Below, one piece after another: positions 27,118 through 36,129 of a DNA stretch of 64,000 bases (within the stretch, counting starts at the first letter, position 1; each line of letters opens with the position of its first letter). This DNA comes from Pseudomonas fortuita (lineage in GTDB: Bacteria > Pseudomonadota > Gammaproteobacteria > Pseudomonadales > Pseudomonadaceae). The stretch covers positions 124,001 through 188,000 of the forward strand of contig NZ_CP114035.2 of assembly GCF_026898135.2 (NCBI RefSeq), in the 5' to 3' direction. The position numbers and the translations under genes are program-made. A model generated the notes under the pieces. The model ran no database searches. It was not told the DNA's origin and saw only the letters and a list, made by a program, of their open reading frames with translations.

Positions 27118-27211
27118 GGCCCTATCGCCGGCAAGCCAGCTTCTACAGGTACTGCGCAGTACTCAAGGCCTGTGCAGAATGTGTGGGAGCTGGCTTGCCG
27201 GCGATAGGGCC
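27118..27211. repeat. REP element pair (inverted)
   Basis: Arms at 27118-27147 (GGCCCTATCGCCGGCAAGCC) and 27182-27211 (its inverse) flank 34 bp. The core CGCCGGCAAGCCAGCT is a third REP variant in the window. Confidence 0.8.
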
Positions 27212-27224
27212 GGTACAGCCTTCC

Positions 27225-29180
27225 TTACAATTGCAGGCCACCCGCAGCTTTATGCAGCGCCCGCAAATGCTCACCGATCTGTTTCACATTGGCCTCGACG
27301 GCGGCAATTTCCTTGGCGCGCGATGGCTCCAGCAATGCCCTCACCTCTTTGTCCAGGCTGGTACTCAAGCGCAACAGCTGTGCCTGGCGTTCGCTGCTCA
27401 CCTGCTCAAGGTGCTTACGCTCCTCGGGTTGTGGCAGCCCGTAGCCTTTGGCATCGAGCAATTCTGCAGGGCGGCTGAGGAAACCGCTGTTCGCGAGCAT
27501 CTGCTTGAGGGTGGCGTCAGCTTTGTTGATGCTGCCATCTTTCAGCGCCGCTGCATTCAGGTAGCGCTGCTTGACCTCGTCCTGGGCCAGCAGCAACTGC
27601 CGGCGCAGGCTGGCCTGTTCCAGCAGCAGCAACGCAGCGCTGGTGCGCAGGTCGGCTTTGGCGAACCAGGGGCGGCGTTGCTCGGCATCCAGGGCCAGCC
27701 AGTCTTCCACCAGGGCCTGCTTGATCGGCAGCTGCTTCCTCAGTACCTCGAACATCGCCTGGTAGCGGTCTCGGTAGGAATCGAAGCGGTAGCCAAGGCG
27801 TAATGCCTCGCGCGGGTTGTCCAGCACGCTGGTATCGGCCAGCCCCCTGCCCTTGAGCACGGCCAGCAAACCGTTGGGCATGATGCTGTCGAGGTCGTTC
27901 AGGCGTGGGTTGGCGGTGCCGCTGCGCAGCAGTTTCAACGACTCCACCGCACAGTTGTTGGACAGGAACCAATAGTTGCCGTCATAGCTCCAGTGCATCT
28001 CGGCTGCCTGACGCACCAGGCTCTCGACTTCTTCGCGGCTGAGCCTCAAGGGTACCGAGGCCAGGCTACGCAGTTCGGTCTTGGTGTACTCATCGATCAC
28101 CTGCCCCAGCGGCAGTACGAACAATCGCGAGGGGTAGACACCGACCAGGCCGTCCCAGCTGGACAGCTGCACATCGTTGACGAAGGCGCGGTACGACAGC
28201 ACCAGGCTCTGGTCGAGGTCAAGGCGGCAGTCCGGCCCGCGTGGGCGGCCGGGCTTGCAGATCACCAGGCGCAGCATGCTGTGGCCCCAACGGCTGACCA
28301 GGTTCTGGTTGGCTTCGGCCAGCAGGTAGTCCACTTCATAGACCCGCTCGGGATCGATTTCACCCAACGGCTGGCGAGCGAAGTCGCTGCCAGCGTTGAT
28401 GAACGGCAGGCCCTTGACGCAAGTGTCCTGTTGGGGGGCCCAACCGAAGTGCTCGCGCAGATACTGGTTCAGCGCCGGGCGGCGACAACCGTAGCTCGGG
28501 TCGAGGAGAAAATACTCCATGTTGACCGCGATGTACTCCTTGGGGCTGCTCAGTTCATAACTGTCGGGGCTGCGCACGAACTGGCCGTTGTGCTGTTCGC
28601 GCTCGCCGCGTCGGCCCACGTACTGCTGCCAGCCAGCCAGGTCGAGCAGGCGCGGGTCGTCGCTAAGGGTGAAGCGGCGCTCGGCTTGGCCGCGGCACGC
28701 TTCTGGCAGGCCGATCTTGCCCAGCGTGCCTTGCTGGCGCTTGCAGCGGGCAATCAGCGAATTCTCGGCAGCGGGCCACAGGCGGGCACGGTCGTAGATA
28801 TGGGTGAGCTCATGCAACACGGTGGCCAGCAGTTCTTCACGCACTGTGCCGTGTGGGCGATTGGTACGCTCGGTTGCGGCGCTGCCGTCGGTGAGGCTGG
28901 GCAGCAGGCGACGGTTGAGCTCAAGGGTGGACACCAGCGATGCCTGGCCGTAGGCATCGGCCGGCAGGGTGTCGCTCCAGCTCACCCGCACGCGGCGGTC
29001 CAGCTGCTGCTTGAAGCGAGGGGGCAGTTTGCCCATGGCCTCGTCAAGCAGTGCCTGGGTGGCTTGGGTTTGTTGTGGGTCGAGGCCCGATGCCTGCAGC
29101 TGGAGCTGCAGGTCGGCCAATGCGGGCGTACCGAGCAGCGTCAGGGCGCAGCCGAGCAGCCAGGTACGCATGCGGTTCAC
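27225..29180 (-). CDS. Exported DUF4105 protein with HEXXH motif
   Basis: The 651-residue protein has a signal peptide (about 1-22) and an N-terminal region carrying HELTHIYDRA (about 142-151), an HEXXH motif typical of zinc metallopeptidases. Further on is the DUF4105 core, with WFLSNNCAVESLKLL (an Asn-Asn-Cys segment resembling cysteine peptidase or amidase sites) and a preceding WGHSMLRLVIC His. The last 100 residues are helical. The function is unknown; a periplasmic hydrolase is a reasonable guess. Its ATG overlaps the end of a DUF2388 gene, and it is the last gene of a run of four. Confidence 0.75.
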   Translation of the reverse strand: MNRMRTWLLGCALTLLGTPALADLQLQLQASGLDPQQTQATQALLDEAMGKLPPRFKQQLDRRVRVSWSDTLPADAYGQASLVSTLELNRRLLPSLTDGSAATERTNRPHGTVREELLATVLHELTHIYDRARLWPAAENSLIARCKRQQGTLGKIGLPEACRGQAERRFTLSDDPRLLDLAGWQQYVGRRGEREQHNGQFVRSPDSYELSSPKEYIAVNMEYFLLDPSYGCRRPALNQYLREHFGWAPQQDTCVKGLPFINAGSDFARQPLGEIDPERVYEVDYLLAEANQNLVSRWGHSMLRLVICKPGRPRGPDCRLDLDQSLVLSYRAFVNDVQLSSWDGLVGVYPSRLFVLPLGQVIDEYTKTELRSLASVPLRLSREEVESLVRQAAEMHWSYDGNYWFLSNNCAVESLKLLRSGTANPRLNDLDSIMPNGLLAVLKGRGLADTSVLDNPREALRLGYRFDSYRDRYQAMFEVLRKQLPIKQALVEDWLALDAEQRRPWFAKADLRTSAALLLLEQASLRRQLLLAQDEVKQRYLNAAALKDGSINKADATLKQMLANSGFLSRPAELLDAKGYGLPQPEERKHLEQVSSERQAQLLRLSTSLDKEVRALLEPSRAKEIAAVEANVKQIGEHLRALHKAAGGLQL

Positions 29181-29497
29181 AGCGCGAGGATGGCTTCAGC
29201 CAGTACCTGGTCGCTGGCGCCACGTGCTTCTGGCACACGCTCGCGCAGAGTGTTGAAGGCGGCCTCAAGCTGGACACCGCGAATGTCGCCATTGCTGGCG
29301 ACGAAGCTGGCGGCGTCATCGTGCGCTTCGCGGACTACTTTGGAGTCGCGAATCGAGGTGGTGGTGTCTGAGGTGAAGTCGATCGAGCGGCCAAAGGCAC
29401 GCACGATGATGTTGCTGGTGGCCACCAAGGTCTGTGCATGGGCCAGGTCGGCCAGCAGCAACATGCCGAGGCTAGCGGCAATCAGCGGTTTACGCAT
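29177..29497 (-). CDS. Exported DUF2388 protein, copy 3
   Basis: The 106-residue protein has a signal peptide (to about LAHA, residue 21) and the DUF2388 core: a TSD/TTS stretch, then HDDAASFVASNGDIRGVQLEAAF and the ending LAEAILAL. It has two downstream-related paralogues at 29535 and 29917. The family is largely restricted to Pseudomonas and relatives and has no known function. The stop overlaps the DUF4105 start by 4 bp, so the two are translationally coupled. Confidence 0.8.
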   Translation of the reverse strand: MRKPLIAASLGMLLLADLAHAQTLVATSNIIVRAFGRSIDFTSDTTTSIRDSKVVREAHDDAASFVASNGDIRGVQLEAAFNTLRERVPEARGASDQVLAEAILAL

Positions 29498-29534
29498 GGA
29501 GCATCTCCGAAAAAATACAGGGAGTCAGATGTAG

Positions 29535-29828
29535 CTATTGGACGAGAATTGCCTGCGCCAGTTCCAGGTCGCCGACGGCGTGCTGTGAACAATTGTGGCG
29601 TAATGATTCCAGCGCGGCTTCCAGCCGAACACCGCGGATCTGGCCGTCGCTGGCAACGAAGGCAGCAGCATCATCGCGCGCCTGGCGAACCAGCTTGCGA
29701 TCGAACGGTGCGCTGGTGACCTGGCTGGTGACATAGCCAGTGATGACCATGCCTTGCGTGGTGGTATCCATGGCATGGGCACTGGCCATACCTGCAACAG
29801 AGAACAGCAGTGGCAACAGATAACGCAT
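29535..29828 (-). CDS. Exported DUF2388 protein, copy 2
   Basis: The 97-residue protein has a signal peptide (MRYLLPLLFSVAGMASAHA) and a DUF2388 core with RDDAAAFVASDGQIRGVRLEAAL. It is more divergent than the other two and has a Cys (HNCSQ) near the end. The start at 29828 gives a proper signal peptide; the upstream in-frame extension to 29903 does not look like protein. Confidence 0.75.
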   Translation of the reverse strand: MRYLLPLLFSVAGMASAHAMDTTTQGMVITGYVTSQVTSAPFDRKLVRQARDDAAAFVASDGQIRGVRLEAALESLRHNCSQHAVGDLELAQAILVQ

Positions 29829-29916
29829 GGGCTCTACAACGGCTGGGAACGTGGGTGACAGAAGCGCGTGTAACTGGGCAGGTGCTGAGCAGCGCAGTTG
29901 CACGGCTTATTCGGGG

Positions 29917-30234
29917 TCAGAGCGCCAGGATAGCCTGGGCCAATTGCGCGTCGCTGGCTTGCAGGTCAGGCATCTGCGAACGGATGTGCAAAAAAGCGCT
30001 TTCCAGCTTGGCCCCACGGATGTCGCCCTGGCTGCCAACGAAGCTGGCGGCGTCGTCACGGGCGGCCTGCACGATCTTGTCGTCTTTGAACGAAGAGGTG
30101 ACGTCGGAAGTGGCATCGGTGGATGCGGCCACCGCGCCGACAACGGCGTCGGTGGTGACAACGAAGCTGGTGGCGTTTGCGGTGCCGGCCAGGCTCAGCA
30201 TCAGGGCGGCGCCAATCAGGTATTTACGGGACAT
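29917..30234 (-). CDS. Exported DUF2388 protein, copy 1
   Basis: The 105-residue protein starts at 30234 (MSRKYLIGAALML), with an AGGAGT ribosome site upstream. It has a signal peptide to about TANA and the DUF2388 core with RDDAASFVGSQGDIRGAKLES and the ending LAQAILAL. It is the first gene of the DUF2388 x3 - DUF4105 series on the minus strand. The longer frame from 30288 lacks a ribosome site. Confidence 0.78.
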   Translation of the reverse strand: MSRKYLIGAALMLSLAGTANATSFVVTTDAVVGAVAASTDATSDVTSSFKDDKIVQAARDDAASFVGSQGDIRGAKLESAFLHIRSQMPDLQASDAQLAQAILAL

Positions 30235-30467
30235 GATGGTGGACTCCTGGACTAGGGTCGGGTGGTGGTGCTTATCGGACGCTGACACAGCTCGTCACGG
30301 TACGTTTAACAGCGGCTTTCAACAGACTGTTAAGCCAAGCGTATCACGCGCCGTTGTTTGTGGAAGTTAATGAACGGCACGCCAGTAAACTGTGCTGGCT
30401 TGTTTTGTGTTTATAAAAACTGTACCTATTGACCTTGAAGCGCTCTGCCGCGCGGCCTGGACATAAA
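30235..30467 (-). other. Gene-free region, probable promoter of the DUF2388 series
   Basis: No coding frame is supportable. A 7-bp inverted repeat, TTAACAG (30306-30312) and CTGTTAA (30327-30333), and an AT-rich stretch near 30400-30430 could belong to the promoter reading into the DUF2388 genes. Confidence 0.4.
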
Positions 30468-30498
30468 AAAACCCGTCGCAGTCACCTGCAACGGGTTT
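30468..30498 (-). terminator. Terminator of the DUF1127 gene
   Basis: AAACCCGT...GC pairs with GC...ACGGGTTT, followed in the minus direction by a run of seven T. It lies 40 bp past the DUF1127 stop codon. Confidence 0.85.
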
Positions 30499-30537
30499 GG
30501 GAATTCGCGGTGCCGGCCTAAGCCGGCAAGCCGGTGC

Positions 30538-30753
30538 TTAGCGCCAGAAAGGCTTGCTCAGCTCTTCGTAACGCTGCGACTCGCTGATACCGGCGTCGGC
30601 CAGCAGACGGCTGTCCAGGCGAGCCAGTTGACGGCGGCTGGCCATACGGCGCTGCCACAGCAGCAGGGTAGACAGCGCGCGCAGCGGCATCGAGGTGTTG
30701 GATTGCTGGGCGTTGCTTTCAAAAACCAGACCGGAACTGAGGGTACGTTCCAT
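30538..30753 (-). CDS. DUF1127 small basic protein (YjiS-like)
   Basis: The 71-residue protein has the DUF1127 core in its second half: WQRRMASRRQLARLDSRLLADAGISESQRYEELSKPFWR, an Arg-rich helix followed by the LaDiGis-type motif. Small DUF1127 proteins are cytoplasmic, stress-induced and, in alphaproteobacteria, linked to RNA binding and phosphate or carbon metabolism; no role is shown in Pseudomonas. In Pseudomonas such genes often stand opposite a MocR/GntR-type regulator, but none is present here. The upstream region is rich in ACAGT motifs. Confidence 0.85.
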   Translation of the reverse strand: MERTLSSGLVFESNAQQSNTSMPLRALSTLLLWQRRMASRRQLARLDSRLLADAGISESQRYEELSKPFWR

Positions 30754-31080
30754 GATGCTTCATCCTTCCGCTTATGGCGGGATTAGGTAGTGATTTAACT
30801 GATGCCAATGATCCTCCTCTGCTGTCCATAACAGTAGATACAGTTCTGTAGTAAGACGATGGCTCAGTTAACTGTGTAACCCTACTGTTGCACTCGAAAA
30901 TGGCGTAACTGTACCGGTCCGCACTTTGGTGGTGCGTTTTAACGTTGGATAGCGGCGTTTACAGGTATAGCGAGGCAAGGCAACCAGTACAGTAGTACAG
31001 TTTTATTTGGTCGCAGTGAATGGGTGTACGAGTAGAAGGATTTGACTGTCATGGCCCTTTTGCGGGTTTGCCCGCGAAGA
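30754..31080. promoter_or_regulatory. Intergenic region with clustered ACAGT/ACTGT motifs
   Basis: Seven ACAGT or ACTGT pentamers occur between 30831 and 31001 (at 30831, 30840, 30871, 30884, 30908, 30989 and 30997). Several lie in short palindromes or direct repeats, such as TACAGTTCTGTA and GTACAGTAGTACAG. Such clusters resemble operators of MocR-type GntR regulators. No gene is visible here. A half REP-like GCGGGTTTGCCCGCGAAG lies at about 31060-31078. Confidence 0.45.
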
Positions 31081-31083
31081 GGC

Positions 31084-31113
31084 CGGAACAGCAGAAGCAG
31101 GGCTGCTGTTCCG
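31084..31113 (-). terminator. Hairpin downstream of the succinate CoA-transferase gene
   Basis: GGAACAGCAG (31085-31094) pairs with CTGCTGTTCC (31103-31112). It is 14 bp after the stop in the minus direction and lacks a T-run. Confidence 0.5.
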
Positions 31114-31126
31114 TCCGGTATTTGGG

Positions 31127-32620
31127 TCAGCTAGCCAGCATACGACCAGTTTCTTCCAGATTTTCGTGCCAGCTCAGCGCTTCGCGCAGGATGTGCGGGG
31201 TATGGCCGCCACGCTGGCACGCACGCTCGAAGTAATCGTTCAGCGCAGCGCGGTAGTCCGGGTGCACACAGTTGTCGATGATCGCCCGTGCCCGCTCGCG
31301 AGGCGCCAGGCCACGCAGGTCGGCCAGGCCTTGCTCGGTGACCAGGATGTCTACGTCATGCTCGGTGTGGTCTACATGGCTGACCATCGGCACCACGCTG
31401 GAAATCGCGCCGCCCTTGGCAATCGACTTGGTGACGAATACGGCCAGGTGGGCGTTGCGGGCGAAGTCACCCGAGCCGCCGATGCCGTTCATCATCCGGG
31501 TGCCGCACACGTGGGTGGAGTTGACGTTGCCGTAGATATCGAACTCCAGTGCGGTGTTGATCCCAATGATCCCCAGACGACGTACCACTTCCGGGTGGTT
31601 GGAGATTTCTTGCGGGCGCAGCACCAGCTTGTCCTTGTATCGCTCCAGGTTGCCGAAAACGTCGGCATTGCGGCGGCCGGACAAGGTGATCGAGCTGCCC
31701 GACGCGAAGCTCAGCTTGCCGGCGTCGATCAGGTCGAAGGTGGAGTCCTGCAGTACTTCGGAGTACATGGTCAGGTCTTCGAACGGCGACTCGATCAGGC
31801 CGCACATCACCGCGTTGGCGATGCTGCCAATACCGGCTTGCAGTGGGCCGAGCTTGTTAGTCATGCGGCCAGCTTCAACTTCTTGCTTGAGGAAGTTGAT
31901 CAGGTGGTCGGCGATGCCTTGGGTTTCGTCATCCGGCGGCAGTACGGTGGACGGGGAGTCCGGCTGGTTGCTGATGACAATGCCGACAATCTTGGCCGGG
32001 TCGATCGGGATGGCGGTGCTGCCGATGCGGTCGTCGACCTTGACCAGTGGGATTGGCGTGCGGGTCGGGCGGTAGGTCGGGATATAGATATCGTGCAGGC
32101 CTTCGAGGTTGGGGTTGTGCGAGAGGTTGATCTCGACAATCACCTGCTTGGCAAAGATCGCGAAACTGGCCGAGTTGCCTACCGACGTGGTTGGCACGAT
32201 GTGGCCTTGCTCGGTGATGGCCACGGCCTCGATCACCGCAATGTCCGGAAGCTTTAGCTGCTGGTTGCGCAGTTGTTCGACAGTTTCCGACAGGTGCTGG
32301 TCGATGAACATCACCTGGCCGTCGTTGATGGCCTTGCGCAGGGTGCTGTCAACCTGGAACGGCATGCGGCGAGCCAGCACACCGGCCTCGGTCAGCTGCT
32401 TGTCCAGGTCGTTGCCCAGGCTGGCGCCGGTCATCAGGCTGATTTTCAGTGGCGACTGCTTGGCACGTTCGGCCAGGGCATGCGGTACGGCCTTGGCTTC
32501 GCCGGCGCGGGTGAAACCGCTCATGCCGACGGTCATGCCGTCCTCGATCAGACCAGCGGCATCAGCCGCACTCATTACCTTGCTGTGCAGGGAGGACAAG
32601 CGGATACGATCACGGTACAT
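31127..32620 (-). CDS. scpC: Acetyl-CoA:succinate CoA-transferase / acetyl-CoA hydrolase family
   Basis: The 497-residue enzyme belongs to the class I acetyl-CoA hydrolase/transferase family, YgfH (ScpC) subgroup. Markers include GFTRAGEAKAVPHALAERA at the N terminus, the region ENLIEAVAITEQGHIVPTTSVGNS-like IEAVAITEQGHIVPT, the catalytic-glutamate region and MNGIGGSGDFARNAHLAVFV. It should swap CoA between succinate and acetate or propionate, in the cytoplasm. It is a single-gene unit, separated from pnt by a terminator. The precise acyl preference cannot be read here. Confidence 0.87.
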   Translation of the reverse strand: MYRDRIRLSSLHSKVMSAADAAGLIEDGMTVGMSGFTRAGEAKAVPHALAERAKQSPLKISLMTGASLGNDLDKQLTEAGVLARRMPFQVDSTLRKAINDGQVMFIDQHLSETVEQLRNQQLKLPDIAVIEAVAITEQGHIVPTTSVGNSASFAIFAKQVIVEINLSHNPNLEGLHDIYIPTYRPTRTPIPLVKVDDRIGSTAIPIDPAKIVGIVISNQPDSPSTVLPPDDETQGIADHLINFLKQEVEAGRMTNKLGPLQAGIGSIANAVMCGLIESPFEDLTMYSEVLQDSTFDLIDAGKLSFASGSSITLSGRRNADVFGNLERYKDKLVLRPQEISNHPEVVRRLGIIGINTALEFDIYGNVNSTHVCGTRMMNGIGGSGDFARNAHLAVFVTKSIAKGGAISSVVPMVSHVDHTEHDVDILVTEQGLADLRGLAPRERARAIIDNCVHPDYRAALNDYFERACQRGGHTPHILREALSWHENLEETGRMLAS

Positions 32621-32739
32621 GGATTGTTATCTCGGGCTACTGAAACTACTGCAGCGCAGTCTAGAGATTTCGCCCATTGCCGTCCCACGACCATGGTCGT
32701 ATGAGAAGCCTTGAAGTCGAGCCGTTGATCCGGATCAAT

Positions 32740-32781
32740 AAAAGGAAAGCCCCGGCAGAATCTGACCGGGGCTTCCTTTAT
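32740..32781 (-). terminator. Terminator of the pnt operon
   Basis: AAAGGAAAGCCCCGG pairs with CCGGGGCTTCCTTT, with A/T-rich flanks. It lies 26 bp after the pntB stop in the minus direction and could be bidirectional with respect to the region before scpC. Confidence 0.85.
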
Positions 32782-32806
32782 ATCAGTTGGTTTGCAGCCG
32801 TGGTTT

Positions 32807-34243
32807 TCACTCCACGGCCTTCACCATGTCCTCGATGACTTTCTTGGCGTCACCAAACACCATCATGGTCTTGTCCAGGTAGAACAGTTCGTTGTCCAGG
32901 CCGGCATAGCCGCTGGCCATGGAGCGCTTGTTGACGATGATGGTCTTGGCTTTGAACGCTTCGAGGATTGGCATACCGGCAATTGGCGATTTGGGGTCGT
33001 TCTTCGCCGCCGGGTTGACCACGTCGTTGGCGCCCAGCACCAGCACCACGTCGGCCTGGCCGAATTCGGCGTTGATGTCGTCCATCTCGAACACCTGATC
33101 GTACGGTACTTCGGCCTCGGCCAGCAGCACGTTCATGTGCCCGGGCATGCGGCCCGCCACGGGGTGGATGGCGTACTTCACGGTTACGCCGTTGTGGGTC
33201 AGCTTCTCGGTCAGCTCCTTCAGCGCGTGCTGGGCACGGGCCACCGCCAAGCCGTAACCCGGGACGATGATCACGCTGTCGGCGTTGCTGAGCAAGAAGG
33301 TGGCATCGTCGGCCGAACCGGACTTCACGGGGCGCTGCTCTTTCGAGCCTTGCGCCGCGCCGGCATCGGTATCGCCGCCAAAGCCCCCAAGGATGACGTT
33401 GAAGAACGACCGGTTCATCGCCTTGCACATGATGTACGAGAGGATGGCACCGGACGAACCCACCAGGGAGCCTGCGATGATCAGCATCGAATTGTTCAGG
33501 GAGAAGCCGATACCGGCCGCCGCCCAGCCCGAATAGCTGTTGAGCATCGACACCACCACGGGCATGTCGGCGCCGCCGATCGGGATGATGATCAGCACGC
33601 CCATGACGAAGGCCAGGGCCAGCATCAGGGTGAAGGCGCTGTAATGACCAGTGAAGGTGAACAGCAGGCCCAGGGCGATGGTGGTCAGACCCAGGATCAG
33701 GTTCAGCTTGTGCTGGCCGGGGAACTGTACCGGTGCGCCCTGGAACAGGCGGAACTTGTACTTGCCCGACAATTTGCCGAAGGCGATAACCGAGCCGGAG
33801 AAGGTAATGGCGCCGATGGCTGCGCCCAGGAACAGCTCCAGGCGGTTACCGGTGGGGATCGGGTCGGTGATCGCGGCAACGATGCCCATCGACTGCGGCT
33901 CCAGCACGGCAGCGATGGCAATGAACACCGCAGCCAGGCCGATCATGCTGTGCATGAAGGCGACCAGTTCCGGCATCTTGGTCATCTCGACGCGCTTGGC
34001 CATGATCGAACCCGCGGTACCACCGACCAGCAGGCCGACGATGACATAGCCAATACCGGCGGTGGCCAGCTCGGCGCCCAGCTTATAGATGAGGCCAACC
34101 GTGGTGAGCATGGCGATGCCCATGCCGATCATGCCGAACAGGTTGCCGCGCCGTGAGGTGGTTGGGTGCGACAGGCCCTTGAGCGCCTGAATGAAGCACA
34201 CCGAAGCGACCAGGTACAGAAGTGTTACCAGATTCATGCTCAT
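32807..34243 (-). CDS. pntB: NAD(P) transhydrogenase subunit beta
   Basis: The 478-residue subunit has about eight to nine N-terminal membrane helices forming the proton channel (domain II). The C-terminal NADP(H)-binding domain III (about 300-478) carries VPGYGLAVARAQHA, a HPVAGRMPGHMNVLLAEA segment and VLGANDVVNPAA. With PntA it couples hydride transfer from NADH to NADP+ to proton influx. It starts 2 bp after pntAB, the last of three genes. Confidence 0.95.
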   Translation of the reverse strand: MSMNLVTLLYLVASVCFIQALKGLSHPTTSRRGNLFGMIGMGIAMLTTVGLIYKLGAELATAGIGYVIVGLLVGGTAGSIMAKRVEMTKMPELVAFMHSMIGLAAVFIAIAAVLEPQSMGIVAAITDPIPTGNRLELFLGAAIGAITFSGSVIAFGKLSGKYKFRLFQGAPVQFPGQHKLNLILGLTTIALGLLFTFTGHYSAFTLMLALAFVMGVLIIIPIGGADMPVVVSMLNSYSGWAAAGIGFSLNNSMLIIAGSLVGSSGAILSYIMCKAMNRSFFNVILGGFGGDTDAGAAQGSKEQRPVKSGSADDATFLLSNADSVIIVPGYGLAVARAQHALKELTEKLTHNGVTVKYAIHPVAGRMPGHMNVLLAEAEVPYDQVFEMDDINAEFGQADVVLVLGANDVVNPAAKNDPKSPIAGMPILEAFKAKTIIVNKRSMASGYAGLDNELFYLDKTMMVFGDAKKVIEDMVKAVE

Positions 34244-34245
34244 GC

Positions 34246-34560
34246 TTACTTCTGCCCCTCGTTCTTGGCTTTCTTCTTGAACATCTCAAGCATGCGGCGG
34301 GTGACCAGGAAGCCACCGAACACATTGACCGCAGCCAGGGCTACGGCGAGAGTGCCCATGAGCTTGCCGGCTGGGGTCACAGTCAGCGCGGCAGCAAGCA
34401 TGGCGCCGACGATTACGATGGCAGAGATGGCATTGGTCACGGCCATCAGCGGCGTGTGCAACGCCGGGGTGACGTTCCACACCACGTGGTAGCCCACATA
34501 GATGGCCAGCACGAAGATGATCAGGTTGTAGATGCCATGGGAAATCAGCATGTCTTCCAT
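34246..34560 (-). CDS. pntAB: NAD(P) transhydrogenase subunit alpha, part 2 (membrane part)
   Basis: The 104-residue protein has three to four membrane helices and the segment HVVWNVTPALHTPLMAVTNAISAIVIVG. It corresponds to the C-terminal membrane portion of E. coli PntA, split off as a separate subunit as in Rhodospirillum. It lies 11 bp after pntAA and ends with a basic Lys-rich tail. Confidence 0.94.
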   Translation of the reverse strand: MEDMLISHGIYNLIIFVLAIYVGYHVVWNVTPALHTPLMAVTNAISAIVIVGAMLAAALTVTPAGKLMGTLAVALAAVNVFGGFLVTRRMLEMFKKKAKNEGQK

Positions 34561-34571
34561 TGTCGTGCTCC

Positions 34572-35693
<1,122 letters not shown>

Positions 35694-36129
35694 GACTATT
35701 TCTCCTGCGGTGACCTTTTGTCTTTGTATGAGCCAGCACACTTCGGATGGTGCGCTGGGGCGGCTGTGGAGCGCCGACCCGCCGATTCCCGGGCGGGCGA
35801 AGCATTTTGCAGACGAACCCGGGGGCCTTCAACCGGTTATGGAGCGAAACGAAGTTAAAACTACAAGTCACCCTGTGACCGCTTGTCGCAGCGGTAAGGC
35901 TCCAGCCCGTCAAGCATGGGCTATTGGCAGATTAGGAGAAAAAATCAAAAATATTTGGGTTGATACGCTTACGGCACGGTGAATGTCGCAAAATCACCCG
36001 CAAAGCCGCGTGGTTAGCAGGGTTAAAGGGTATTTCCAGGCGGGCATAACAGTTTATGGATATGCGACAAATACATATATCTGTAGGTGTTTAAAATAAT
36101 TGACTACAGGGTCAATTTGTCGCACTTCA
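35694..36129. other. Intergenic region between pntAA and gcdR
   Basis: No gene is supportable. The right part (35920-36120) is AT-rich. A nested inverted repeat lies at 36063-36124: TGCGACAAAT (36063-36072) with ATTTGTCGCA (36115-36124), enclosing CTGTAG (36081-36086) and CTACAG (36104-36109). It ends 5 bp past the gcdR stop and could be a termination or regulatory structure. The pnt promoter should lie in the left part. Confidence 0.45.

Noticed and set aside
32792..34156. 454-residue frame antisense to pntB
   Set aside because: Low-complexity His/Gly/Gln composition and full overlap with pntB.
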